This document shows positions 50,380 to 60,499 of a DNA stretch of 64,000 nt, in pieces. Source of the stretch: Atherinomorus stipes (taxonomy: Eukaryota > Chordata > Actinopteri > Atheriniformes > Atherinidae). Position 1 is the stretch's first letter, and each line of letters opens with the position of its first letter. The notes below the pieces were generated by a model that was not told the DNA's origin, ran no database searches, and worked only from the letters and a program-made list of their open reading frames with translations. The translations under genes were made by a program, and so were the position numbers. Location: positions 850,924-914,923 of the forward strand of contig JALJCO010001078.1 of assembly GCA_023101725.1 (NCBI GenBank), read 5' to 3'.

Positions 50380-50633
50380 AGCACTCAGAGAGCGAAGACC
50401 TCCACCAAGCAGCTCGGCTCCCTTATTTTTTGTGTGTTCTGTATCATAGTATCTGGAATTTTCTCTGGATCCGGATCAACTTTCGAAACATTATAGAACT
50501 CATTAAGATCCTTTTTTTTGTTTGTTTGTTTGTTTGTTTTTTACCAAACACTCAGGCCATTTGTATGGAGTTATATGGAAAAATTCCAAAAATGTGGCCT
50601 ATTAGGGTGATGTTGATGTAAGACTGTTTAGGC
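50380..50633 (+). mobile_element. RTE-like repeat family Y copy B, left part
   Basis: Starts near GAGAGCGAAGACCTCCACCA and includes CTGGATCCGGATCAACTTTC and a (TTTG)n run at about 50,517-50,540. It is separated from its right part (51,279-51,535) by an inserted block of about 645 bp. Confidence 0.6.
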
Positions 50634-51278
50634 GTTGGTAAGGAGATTTGGTGTTCACCATGGGGTGTTGGTCAGAACACACAGGACTCACTTGTACAGT
50701 TTACTGTCTTTACTGGCCACTCTTAATCACAACAGCACAGTAATGCAACAAACAACAGGCTTACAGGAGAGGAATTCCAGGCAAGTTAAGGTGAATACCT
50801 GGATGGAAGTGAGTGTGGTCGACACAAATACAAAGCCATGAGGAACATTCGTTTGGCAAATAAACACATAAGGTATTAATTATTCCTAATTAATCCCTTA
50901 CAGTTCGGACTAAGCATTATGTGTTCAAGGCTAACAGTTACAGTAAGTGGGATGTAACAGGTCACCTAGCTTAATAGCATAAAAAGGCACATGGTGAATG
51001 GAGGAACTCTTTTGAATAAGTAAATCAGCTAAATAACATTACAGGCTAAATAAACATTCTGTTCAGGCAGAAATGCAACTAGTTACTTACAGTTCTTCAC
51101 AAACACACACAGTTCACCATATTCAACTGGCTAGAACTCTGTCCAACAGTCTTCTCTCCTCGTGCTCACTGCTGCTCATCAGTTTCATTTCTGCATCCTG
51201 ACCATCATGTGCACAGTAGTGCAGCTGCACACTTCTGCCACAAGGGGACACTCACACCTCATTAACAGCCTCTCCAAC
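50634..51278 (-). mobile_element. LTR-like block inserted into family Y copy B
   Basis: The block interrupts copy B: sequence on its right (CATGGCCAATCTCACAATGA) continues the repeat that stops on its left, as judged against copy A. On the minus strand it begins TGTTGGAGAGGC and ends CTTACCAAC, short inverted ends of the TGTTGG...CCAAC(A/G) form expected for an LTR. No flanking 4-6 bp duplication could be seen and no internal retroviral region is present, so a solo LTR is an inference. Confidence 0.4.
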
Positions 51279-51535
51279 ATGGCCAATCTCACAATGATAA
51301 AGAATACTTCAAAAATTCCTGGATCCAGAAGATGATCTAGATCACCACACAAATTGAATGGGTTCGTCCTTGGGCTGAGGCCCACGGCTGGTGAAAATTT
51401 TAGGTCAATCCGTCCAGTACTTTTTCGGTAAAGTTGTTGGCAGACAGGCAGACAGATGGACAGATGGCCAGACGGGCAGACAGACAGACAAACCAACGCT
51501 ACAGAAAACACTACCTCCTTGGCGGAGGTAATAAC
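51279..51535 (+). mobile_element. RTE-like repeat family Y copy B, right part
   Basis: Matches copy A through CACAATGATAAAGAATACTT and continues to GTCAATCCGTCCAGTACTTT, a degenerate (CAGA)n run at 51,452-51,494 and the terminal CTACCTCCTTGGCGGAGGTA. The 108-codon minus-strand frame over this part is a shadow caused by the low-complexity run. Confidence 0.65.
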
Positions 51536-51618
51536 GTGCTAATTCTTCAGCACGAGAGGCTTTCTAATCACATATCAGATTCCGCACCAGTGATCATGAA
51601 AGAATTACAGTAGTTGAA

Positions 51619-51653
51619 AATATGGGCATGCCAGATGTTGGCATGCCCATATT
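51619..51653. promoter_or_regulatory. Perfect 15-bp hairpin made of two p53-like half-sites
   Basis: GGGCATGCCA (51,624-51,633) and TGGCATGCCC (51,639-51,648) each match the p53 decamer RRRCWWGYYY at nine of ten positions and are separated by 5 bp, within the spacing allowed for p53-family binding. The whole segment is a perfect inverted repeat with a 5-nt loop. Binding is not shown. Confidence 0.4.
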
Positions 51654-51820
51654 AAAAAATAGTCTGTGTTCCTCATACATACATTTCCCCTTTTCATACA
51701 TATAAGAAATGTCATATTTCAGAGCAAAAACATTTTATGAAAGGCTTAAAAGGAGGAAGTTTGGAGTGGACAGTAGAGTTACAGTACTGTAGGGTGTCAC
51801 ACCAAACTTCAAGAATAAAT

Positions 51821-52460
51821 GTCTTTTTTTCAACTTGGACCTTATTTCTACGAGTTCATACATGCATTTATTCACTAGTAAAATTTCTGTATTACTTTGA
51901 CTCTTTCGTATGATATTTTGTTAAGTTGTCCTCCAGCGTATATTCATATAATAGGAGAGACGGGGCAGTAATGGGCCTCTCTAAGGCATTATCTGCAGCA
52001 AAACTCTTCCATTTCACCAATACTTTAAGTAGAGTGAACGAATGAATGACTACTATTGTCCTGTGAGTTCAGATTTAGCTCTCAGTTAGTTATTGGAGGT
52101 TTTCTCCACATTCTTCAGGCCGCGCGCCCACCCTGACGCGCACAGCTGCAGCACAGCTGACAAGATCTGCTAGTTACCCAGACAACGACAAACCGCAATT
52201 CGCATAATTCTGAACTCACAGGACAATAGTATCTGTTCGTTCATTCTACTTAAAGTGTTGGTGAAATGAAGGAGTTTTGCTGCAGATAATGCCTTAATAT
52301 AGAAAGGTACATTGCTGCTACCCTGTCTCTCCCACCGGAGGGCGACTCAACGAAATATCGTATGAATGAGTCAAAGTGATGGAGAAATTTTACCAGTGAG
52401 TAAATGGATGTGTAAACTCCAAGAAATAAGGTCCAGGTTGAAAAAAAAAAAAAAAAAAGT
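51821..52460. mobile_element. Large foldback element, about 640 bp
   Basis: Left arm 51,821-52,072 is matched by its reverse complement at 52,210-52,460. Shared words include TTGGACCTTATTTC versus CTGGACCTTATTTC, AAGGCATTATCTGCAGCAAA and CTATTGTCCTGTGAGTTCAG. The arms begin at T/A homopolymers (18 A at 52,441-52,458). The 137-bp spacer is GC-rich (GCCGCGCGCCCACC near 52,120). The left arm has an extra piece near 51,940. No protein is encoded. Confidence 0.85.
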
Positions 52461-53950
52461 TATCCTTTAAGCCCCACTGTTCCAACATTGTACAGCAAAA
52501 TTTGATTTTCTACTCTGTTGTCTGTCCAAGTTGATTATGATGAAATAAATATTGAGGCCGATATATGAATACATAAATGGTTACAGATTAGCGTTTGGAC
52601 GATTTACCACTTAACATTAGGTCAGTGAGCTGTAAAGCAGAACAATACTTTTATTTTGGCTCTGTTAGGTGCCAAATATGATGTGAAAATCAGAAAACAA
52701 ACAACCCAGAAGAATTAGTAAAGTTTAGTTTTAAAATATACTTTTGCCATGCTCAAAGTAACAACTTAGTTCTATGGAAATCCCTTCCTCCTACTCTTAC
52801 CCCAGGGGGAAGCCAGATGCAAACAGACACTCACAAACAAACATACTTACTATAAGTTCTGACTGACAGCAGAGAGGTTATGAACCGAGTCACTGAAAGC
52901 AGCCTGCCTATTTCTTTATTCCTGCGGGGCAGAAAGGGGAATAATGAAAGGAAAGTCGTGTACCTGTGGGAGGTCAATATCGACACAGCTCCAGCTCAGA
53001 AAATGACCGGCCTGAGGAGCAGAATAGTTGTTCAGGGAGAAGCAAGATTGAGTACAAGGCAGCACTGTAACAGCAATACTATTCAGAGGCTGGGGGCTCT
53101 TGGTCTATACTATCAGTCCCCAAAGGATCTACACTGAAACTGCTTTGGTGTTTCATGGGGCAGCTGAAATGTAAATGTGACTATGATGGCTGTTTTTGAG
53201 TTGGAGACTGATAGAAATACCAAAAAAAAAAAAATGTGCTGAAGACTTGAACAACTAAAACTAATAACAGTGAAAAGAAGAACTATGACATTAATAATTT
53301 AGGACTTAGTATTCAATATGAAGTCTCAACCTGATATGAGCAGCTTCTCACTTCTTAAATCTTGTGGAAAGACATATCCTGTGACCATTATAAAGATGAT
53401 AGTGTTTTTAAGAAGCAAAGAAAACATCCAAGGAAATCCTGAAACTACTACAAATAGAGTTATGAACTCTTTATGCATTATTAAATAATGGTTCCCACTA
53501 TCCTTCCAGTGTCTTCAAGGAAGAAATGTGGTAAAAAAATAAAAATCCTGAATGATGGTGATCAGTGTGAGGAAGTATTAACACCTTCATGGGTTTTGAC
53601 TTTTGTGACAGATGGCTAATACCTAGTTGCTTTGTTTCTGTTTTATGATAAAGGATTCGCCTTTACCTTCAAAATGTTTTTTGAGTTCTGTTCATTATCC
53701 AGAGGAGGCCTACCTTCAGTGGAAGTTCTCTTGGAGAGTGTTAGTGGAAGTGTTTCCACTGCTGATTGAATAATTGAATGGATCTGATTGAAGGTACCTG
53801 TAGAAAGGTGAATCAAGAGGATTGTAAAAACTTTCCTTTCAATTATGTTTGAATTATTTTTTCTTTAGTTGTGTAAGTGACTAGGACATGTTTTAACATA
53901 ATGTTCTGTTGATCCTTTGTTAATTGATTTATTATTTTTTTTTCTTACAG
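52461..53950. other. Unassigned non-coding DNA
   Basis: No exon was recognised. Local direct repeats of an AGTGGAAGT-type word occur at 53,719-53,755. Confidence 0.5.
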
Positions 53951-53954
53951 AGGG

Positions 53955-54170
53955 TGTCTATTATAGGCCTGATTGGTCTGAGGGCGGGGCCTCCAGGTGT
54001 ATATAAAGGAGGTGCTGCCCAGTAGTCGGGTTGTCTCTCATTTGTCTTGGCTGGTCTGCACAGAGTTTTTGAAAAGTTTGGTGTGCTGAATAAATGTAAA
54101 GCATTATTTCTACTACCCCGAGCCTGCCATTGGACTTATTTTCTCTCCTCTGACATGCTGTCTTGCCACA
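53955..54170 (+). mobile_element. LTR-like module with TATA box and poly-A signal
   Basis: In about 220 bp the plus strand has a GC box (GGGCGGGGCCTCC near 53,983), a TATA box (TATATAAAG at 54,000) and AATAAA at 54,089, about 90 bp downstream. A promoter and poly-A signal this close together is the normal layout of a retroviral or retrotransposon LTR. The segment can be bounded as TG...CA (TGTCTATT to TTGCCACA). No target duplication was seen, so a solo LTR is a proposal; a short host gene promoter is the alternative. Confidence 0.4.
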
Positions 54171-54447
54171 ATCAGTGATCCCATAAATGTTTGATGAAAT
54201 CAAATAGAAGAAAAAACAACAGTAGAGCTCAGGGTTATGTTTAGGCCTAATAGTGACAGTAAGAACATTTCCACGCGCTTCATTTATAGGAAGCACAAGG
54301 ATTGGACTCTGTAGCAATGGAAGGTCACTGTTCCAGAGTGATGGGTGCATCAGGGTAAGAAGAGAGGAGGATGAAATTATGCAACCATTATGCCTCATGA
54401 TTTTTTTTTTCTTTCCCCTTTTGCACCCCGCTGCACTCACAGAAATA

Positions 54448-54875
54448 TTTAACCCTATTTTTTAAGATTTATGTAATTTTATTACATGACAAATTTCCAT
54501 TTACTTTTTTTAGATAATTTTGACACAAACCTACCAAGTAAACCTTACGTGACACATATTCATAAGTGTAATGAAGCCTATTTATTTGAATTGCATAATC
54601 CTCAGGTTATCCATATATATTATGCAATTCAAACAATATACTTTATGTATTTAAAATAAATACTCTCATCATCATTCATTTGATTTAATTATTCTTTATT
54701 AATACTAAATGCATAAACCTAAGGATTATGTATTTTAAATAAATAGACTTTATTACACAAATGAATGCATATTACGTAAGGTTTATTTGGTAGATTTGTG
54801 CTAAAATTATCTAAAAAAAGTAAATGGAAATTTGTCATGTGATAAAATTACATAAATCTTAAAGATAGTGTTAAA
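54448..54875. mobile_element. AT-rich foldback element, about 428 bp
   Basis: Left arm 54,448-54,610 is matched by its reverse complement at 54,716-54,875 at high identity. Shared words include TTTAAGATTTATGTAATTTT, CATGACAAATTTCCATTTAC and AAACCTTACGT. A second, nested hairpin lies in the centre (TGAATTGCATAA with TTATGCAATTCA). It lies just beyond the candidate minus-strand transcription unit, so it could be transcribed as its 3' region. Confidence 0.88.
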
Positions 54876-55700
54876 CATTTCTCCAGAACATTGAAAGATT
54901 TCAAAGGTCAGGTACCCGGATTAACAGTTTCATCAAATAAATGTATCAATGGAATCTTAACACCACAAGTGAGATTGATGCGGCACAGATTTAAATGCAA
55001 TTAAAAAAATGTTGTAAATTCTGTAGTTCAAGGGAGGTTAGCATATTTCTTTAACAGTTTCTTCTCTGACAGTTGAAACGAATGAGCTCCTAAAACCTGA
55101 CTTTGTAGAATTTGTTTACAGCATTATCTTATAAAAGGATGTCAGTGAATAAAAAGTTTAGGGAGTGGCTGCAAAAAGGAGCAAAGCCTCCAAAACAAGC
55201 GTCTGATGAGCTTTCCAAACAAATATCCCTGTCCTGTATCACGTAAAGTAATACTCCTAATTGAAATCCATGGTGTTGAAAGGCATTATGACATTTAACA
55301 TTTTCACATTCAGGAATTTCTTACATAATGACACCAAATAAGTCCTGATAACTACTTTTTTCCAACATGAATATACCCATTGAGCTATTGACATTGCAAT
55401 GTTATTTTGATGACAACATCACAGAAATACATACAACAGGTTTTTTTGACAGAACATTTGGATTCAACCAGTTCAACAGTCAGTTTGTGAAAGCAGCCGA
55501 GGCCATGCAGTCCACAGCAGGGACAACGGCTGTCAGACGTCTCCGTCTGGGTTTTGTGCGTTTCTCCAGTCTTTGCGGTTTTTTTGCTCGGCCACCAAAA
55601 GACCAAATCCATCAAGCAGAATGTGGTTCTTAACAGTTCCTCCGCCTGAACAGTTCAGTGCTGTAACTTGTGAGCAAACTGAAGCGTCTTGATCTTTGGG
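54876..55700. other. Possible 3' region of the minus-strand unit
   Basis: Minus-strand frames (76 codons at 55,385-55,615; Cys-rich, CPCCGLHGLGC) have no recognisable domain. No clear minus-strand AATAAA was seen here, so the 3' end of the transcript upstream is not located. Confidence 0.35.
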
Positions 55701-55707
55701 CGCAGCT

Positions 55708-57510
55708 CCTCAACGTCCAAGATCATCGGCACTTTCTTGAGGAACTAAATGCGACTCAAGTTTCTTTTCACAGTCCACAAACTGAGCGCAGATCAGTTCT
55801 AAAAGTCTGGCATGTGCAAAGGAAATATGTCTCAGGCTGTGCTGCAGGTCCTCTACCTTCATCACCACTCTGACATCCATCGGCTCTTCTTCATCGACAC
55901 CGCTGCATGAATCACATGGAGCCCCCCGGAGGTCTGTCTGGTCCTCAGCTTCCTGGCTGTTCACATTCTGGAGTTGAGAAACAAATGTTCTGTTATACCA
56001 CAAAAAACACGAGTCTGAGACTAAGAGTAGAGTAAAATGTGAATACTGACCATGTACTTGAAGAAGTGTTGTGGTTTCAGACTTGAGGACAATCCCTCTT
56101 CACTTAGGTGTCTTCACTCTACAAACAAGAGCATATGAAATCAGTGGCTGTTATTCAGGACTTTATTTCTCATCCATCTTCAGTGGTGACTCTGGACAGC
56201 ATGCTGTTCTGCAGTGTATCCTGCATTTGAACAGATGAGATTTCTAATGTACCAAACTCAACACAATTTGTCTGCTTGCAGGAAATCTAATGTAAAGACT
56301 TTAATTAAATGCTGTAAATAACAAAAATCAGTTTCCTAGAATGAAAATTGTGTTTAAAATAGTGAAGTACAACATCTTTCTTGGCCAAACTATGAAACAG
56401 TGAAATGGACTTGCCTTAGCTCTTGAAGCCATCAGAAATATAATCTTCCTTCCAGCAGATCCTCCTCTCACACCAAGGACCTTTAAGTTAGCTGGGTCTC
56501 CACCAAGCTGTCCCAGGAACATTGTTTTTTAAGTAGCAAAGTTGGTACATGTACAAATTCTCTTTTCATCTGCAAAAAAAAAAAAAAAAAAAAAAAAAAG
56601 ATACAGATGAGGCTTCAATTATGAAAACATTCATGTTTTCAATGTAACTGTTTAAGCTCAGACTCGACAGCTGTGGTTCAGAACAAGAGGCAACAGAAGC
56701 ACCAAGTCGTGTGATTCATAGCACAAATATCCATTTTAAAAGTTACCAAACATACAGTATGGAAATTAGATTCTGTTTTTATTAGTGTGAAATGTGTAGT
56801 AATCGTTGGTATCAAATGCACATTCTTTAAAATTTACAGTTTCATGTCACCGAATGCACATTTACATTTGCATCGCTCAGGTTATTGCAATAATTCAAAA
56901 ACTTGTTACATGTCCAAAAGTGGTATTAAAAGGAGATAACTCTCATCCCTTTAAACATATGTGAGTTTTGGGAATGTGACATAAAGGTCTGAGAATATTC
57001 CTTCAGACATATGTGCACAGGCAATACAGGCATTCATGTCTGAAATTGTCCAAAATGTGTGAACCATGTTTGTTTTTGTAAAAATGGTATGACTCTTACC
57101 TTCAACAGAACTGCAACACACTTCACACAACCCTGTCCGTCTGCATGCTGAACCAAAAGAATAAGAAAACAGAGATGTAATTTCACATGTAACTGAAGAC
57201 AGTTGATCAAGTCAAACTGTTAATGCCATCACATGTACTTACCTGAACTTTAGCAGCAGCTCCAAAGTGAAAACTATTGTGTTGATTAAACATCATGTTG
57301 CTGCACCTGGAAAATGGAGGAGATAAATGAAAGTCAGTGTGTCAAAAACAAGTTGATTCACATTTATGTGAATCAAGTCAGAAGTTGGAAGAAGACATTA
57401 AAAAACTAAAATGGTCATCTCTTTCTTAATGTTTCCCTACACAATTCCAACAGTACAAATATACTGAGCAACCCACTGCTGGAATATAATTTTCTACTCT
57501 ACATTGTTAT

Positions 57511-57541
<31 letters not shown>

Positions 57542-57574
57542 GCATATATATATATGTGTATATATACAGTTATA

Positions 57575-57614
<40 letters not shown>

Positions 57615-58110
57615 TGTGTGTGTGTGTATACATATCAGCAAGCAAAGTTCAATAACCTTATCTTTGAGGGTTTATCCTTCACTGCTTCACTCTGCTTTTA
57701 AACAGAGAGGGAGGACGTTGTTGTTATGACCGTTAATGGGGTAGCAGTGCATATTTAGCAACTCTATATGGCGGAAGAAATGCTGCCAATTAAAACTGTT
57801 GTCAGAAAAGAGAAAAACCGCAAAGAAAGGAAAGAAATGCAGCAAAAGCTAGCTAGTAAGACGATTTTTTAATAAGTTTTTCAAATCGGATTTTGTCAAC
57901 ATATGAGACATTGATGTTGGTGAAATAAAACATTTTTCTCTGAAAAACGACAGTTTGTAAAAACAAAATAAGTCGGACTTACCTTGAACGTTTTAAATTC
58001 CTCCCGCGCAGGCATCAAGCAGTCAGTTAGCTTTGCAGCAGTCAGCACATGCGCAGTCTCTTCTTCTTGTTTTGAGATCAGGCAGCCATGGTGTTGTACT
58101 TGCGCATTAC
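55708..58110 (-). ncRNA. Candidate spliced transcript (lncRNA or micropeptide gene)
   Basis: Minus-strand exons are suggested by splice signals. Exon 1 ends at 57,983 (CAAG|GTAAGT). Exon 2 is 57,306-57,243 (CCAG| to CAG|GTAAGT). Exon 3 is 57,147-57,100 (TTCAG| to AAG|GTAAGA). Exon 4 is 56,569-56,415, with a T26 tract and GCAG acceptor and a consensus GC donor (AAG|GCAAGT). Possible exon 5 is 56,118-56,051 and exon 6 starts at 55,967. From an ATG in exon 2 a phase-0 frame crosses three exons: MMFNQHNSFHFGAAAKVQ, then HADGQGCVKCVAVLLK, then 28 residues ending in a stop, 62 codons in all. A separate acidic frame runs from exon 5 through exon 6 to a stop at 55,710 (contains DLQHSLRHISFAHARLLEL). 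The two frames do not join. No known family was recognised, so I favour a non-coding RNA, a micropeptide gene or a decayed gene. Confidence 0.5.
57512..57634. repeat. Compound (CA)n(TA)n(GT)n microsatellite
   Basis: CA run, then interrupted TA runs (longest about 36 bp), then GT run. It lies in the first intron of the candidate minus-strand unit. Confidence 0.95.
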
Positions 58111-58123
58111 TGCCATCTAGCGG
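58040..58123 (-). promoter_or_regulatory. Promoter-like motif cluster: CTCF-like and NRF1-like
   Basis: On the minus strand CCGCTAGATGGCAG (58,123-58,110) matches the CTCF core at 13 of 14 positions. TGCGCATGTGCT (58,055-58,044) is one base from the NRF1 palindrome YGCGCAYGCGCR, and a second TGCGCA half-site lies at 58,101. ACCATGGCTGCC near 58,088 resembles a YY1 site. There is no TATA box. The cluster lies within 140 bp upstream of a consensus splice donor at 57,983, as expected for a TATA-less vertebrate promoter with a short first exon. Confidence 0.45.
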
Positions 58124-58299
58124 CTTATTTTATGTTTCAGAAAACTATAATCAAATTAAATAAAGTCTACTCAAGTAGTTCACATTTGCTATAAACTTAA
58201 AATGTTTACTTTATAATTATGTAAAATTAGTAAATAAACTTTACATTCTTGCATATTTCAGTTGCTTTTAAATGAAAATAATGATTAATACTTAATACG

Positions 58300-58410
58300 A
58301 GTAAGAATCATTTCTGTGAGTGTGTAATGCTTACAATGTTTTATGTAAAGCACTTTGAATTGTCCTGTACATGAAATGTGCTATACAAATAAACTTGCCT
58401 TGCCTTACTA
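58300..58410 (+). mobile_element. LINE 3' tail fragment (CR1/L2-type)
   Basis: The plus strand has TGTAAAGCACTTTGAATTGT, ATGAAATGTGCTATACAAAT and AAATAAACTTGCCTTGCC. This is the typical AAGCACTTTG...GGTGCTATA(T)AAATAAA ending of CR1/L2-type LINEs, finished by short tandem CTTGC units. Only the tail is present, consistent with 5' truncation. Confidence 0.7.
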
Positions 58411-58419
58411 TACAAGCCT

Positions 58420-58880
58420 GTGGGGGTAATTTATGATCTGAGGTTGCTGCATGTGGTCAGGTCTAGGTTTAAGTCTAGGTTCAGAAACATTGTGTGTCCA
58501 AAGAATGGGGTCAGCTGATACCTGAATATACTGAATTACCAGATTATTCCACCAATGGATTTTTTTTATTCCCTGATGGCATGCGCATATTCCAACAATG
58601 CTCAGATTGTGAAAGAGTGGTTCAGGAAGCATGAGATCATTTTCACATGAGTCCAGACCTGAATTCTATTGAGAGTCTTTTAGATGTGCTGGAAGAAGCT
58701 TTGTGCAGTGACTCTCCCACTATCAGTGCAAAATCTTTGTAGAAAATTAATGCAACACTGAATATGGCAACTGACAGTTGGACTGCACTCATTTTTAACA
58801 ACATCCAACCAGCACAGGTTTACAACATAGCTAACACAAAACAAATGTGTATTCAGTGACTACTAAAAATATGAATACGT
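58420..58880 (+). pseudogene. Tc1/mariner-type transposase, decayed
   Basis: Plus-strand fragments include PRFRNIVCPKN, IIPPMDFF, QIVKEWFRKHE and, after a short deletion, bases encoding a worn SPDLNPIE-VLE-type motif (near 58,653-58,690). These are in the order of the catalytic half of a Tc1-type DDE transposase, ending with a LMQH block near 58,748. Stops and deletions occur throughout, including loss of the segment between HE..F and the SPDLN motif and of the N-terminal DNA-binding half. The call rests on the order of several motifs. Confidence 0.8.
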
Positions 58881-59670
58881 AATAAACTTTTTGATATTAA
58901 CAAAACTTAAGACCCTTATCTGATACTTGTGGTCAAATCATGACAACCCTAAATGATCATTCTGACAATATATGCAAAGAGAAAAAAATAAAATGCATGT
59001 TGTGTACAGTATAATGTACAGCATGCACATGTTGCATTATGATTATTTTTCATGTGTACACCAGTGGGCATTCAATAAAAACAAGTCTCATCTTTGAAAA
59101 ATAGAAATGTAAGTTAAACAGTGAAGCCAGAAGGCTCTATGAAAACCAGGTCTGTGTGCAGGTAGAGATATAAACTGTCTAGAACAGTGAAAAGAAAGCT
59201 GTGAGCTAAACAATCCAGCTTGTTTGGGTGTGAAAGCCAAACTCCAGAAATTTCAGCATTTTCAATGGGAACATAATTTGTTCCTCAAAGGAATCTCAAA
59301 GCTAAACTGCTGTTTTAATCCATCCTCCATCAATCTTATGTCAGCTTGTGACTGAGGAGATTTTTCTTGGCCAATCAGAAAATGTGACAGGTGTTGGTTG
59401 CTCCGTGGTTACTCACAGTGGTATTTTGAGTTGATGCCCTGTGATCATCCATCATATGGATTTATCCTTTGCTCAAATTTGATGCTCAAATTTGAGCTTT
59501 GTTTAAGCATTGGGGTGAGATGAGAGTGACACCTGTTAGTGGAAATGTCTTTATTTATAACTGTGACATTAAAAATAAAAGCTAAAATGATTAATGTATC
59601 AGAAAACATGTTTAACAATGTATTGATCACACAGTACAACACCTGACAGAGTTTGCTGCCAACTATTTGA
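58881..59670. other. Unassigned non-coding DNA
   Basis: No gene or classified repeat. A direct AAATTTGAGC/CAAATTTGATGCTC-type word is repeated near 59,476-59,500. Confidence 0.5.
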
Positions 59671-59676
59671 CTAATC

Positions 59677-59903
59677 TATGGGTACCCAAGTCCAGTCCTC
59701 GAGAGCTACGATCCTGCACATTTTGGCTTCATCTCTTCTATAAAACACCTGAATCAAATGATTGGCTTTTTGCCGGTCCTCTGCAGAGCTGAATTCCATG
59801 CATTAGATAATTAGCCATATTATATTTGTGTTTGAGAGAGTATGTTGTAAAAATTGCAGGATAGTACTGTAACTCTCCAGGACCAGATTTGGACACGTCT
59901 GGG
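59677..59903. mobile_element. Short DNA transposon with CAGTCCTCGAGAGC end
   Basis: Left end GGGTACCCAAGTCCAGTCCT continues CGAGAGCTACGATCCTGCA; the right end on the other strand reads CCCAGACGTGTCCAAATCTG then GTCCTGGAGAGTTACAG. These are imperfect inverted ends of a family widespread in fish. A direct repeat CTAATC lies on both sides (59,671-59,676 and 59,904-59,909); the surrounding 8 bases agree at six positions, so a worn 8-bp hAT duplication is possible. Confidence 0.65.
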
Positions 59904-59909
59904 CTAATC

Positions 59910-60480
59910 AGTCAAGTAATAAGCAAAGAAATACTTTTACCTTTTGAAATAGCAATGATAAGTATTCAAAGAGGAAAAAATAGAGAAAGATGCAACTGTT
60001 TGTTGAAATAAAGGTAAAAAAAAGAAAGAATAAACCCAGTTAGTGCATTTAAACCAGGGTATCAAAACTGAGGCATAAATCTGAGTGGGCTTTTCTATTT
60101 GTCTTTACGTAAAGCTTTCTGACATTTTAATTAATAACCCTTTATGGATGAAAGAAGAATGGTAATAGGGGGAAAAACATGTTTTTTGCTTCTCTCTTAC
60201 TTGCTTTGGTTTCGTATGGAATGCATTGCAACCGAAATCCTTGTGACAACTGTGATTTCATTCAGTTTTAATGTTATCACTTAATCAGACAGAAGAACTA
60301 ACAGCAGTTAAGATTGCACCCTAACCAGCAGTCAATGATTTTACAATTGCATCCAATGTTTTTCAGTGTTTTTATTTTTTTATTTTTATTTTTTGTAGTG
60401 TCATGTAAGCTGACTGAAAATTTTATCTCACATTTACAGCTCACAGGTCAAAGCTTCTTTGATGGGCTGACTGAGATTAA
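59910..60480. other. Unassigned AT-rich DNA
   Basis: No gene or repeat recognised; it borders the LINE that follows. Confidence 0.5.
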
Positions 60481-60499
60481 GAAAATGTGACACTTAGTT

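Noticed and set aside
53961..54440. 159-codon minus-strand open frame
   Set aside because: It overlaps the TATA/AATAAA module on the other strand and has no domain or splice context.
55385..55615. Cys-rich 76-codon minus-strand frame as a zinc-binding protein
   Set aside because: The cysteines do not follow a known zinc-finger spacing and the frame has no splice link to the exons upstream; treated as possible untranslated sequence.
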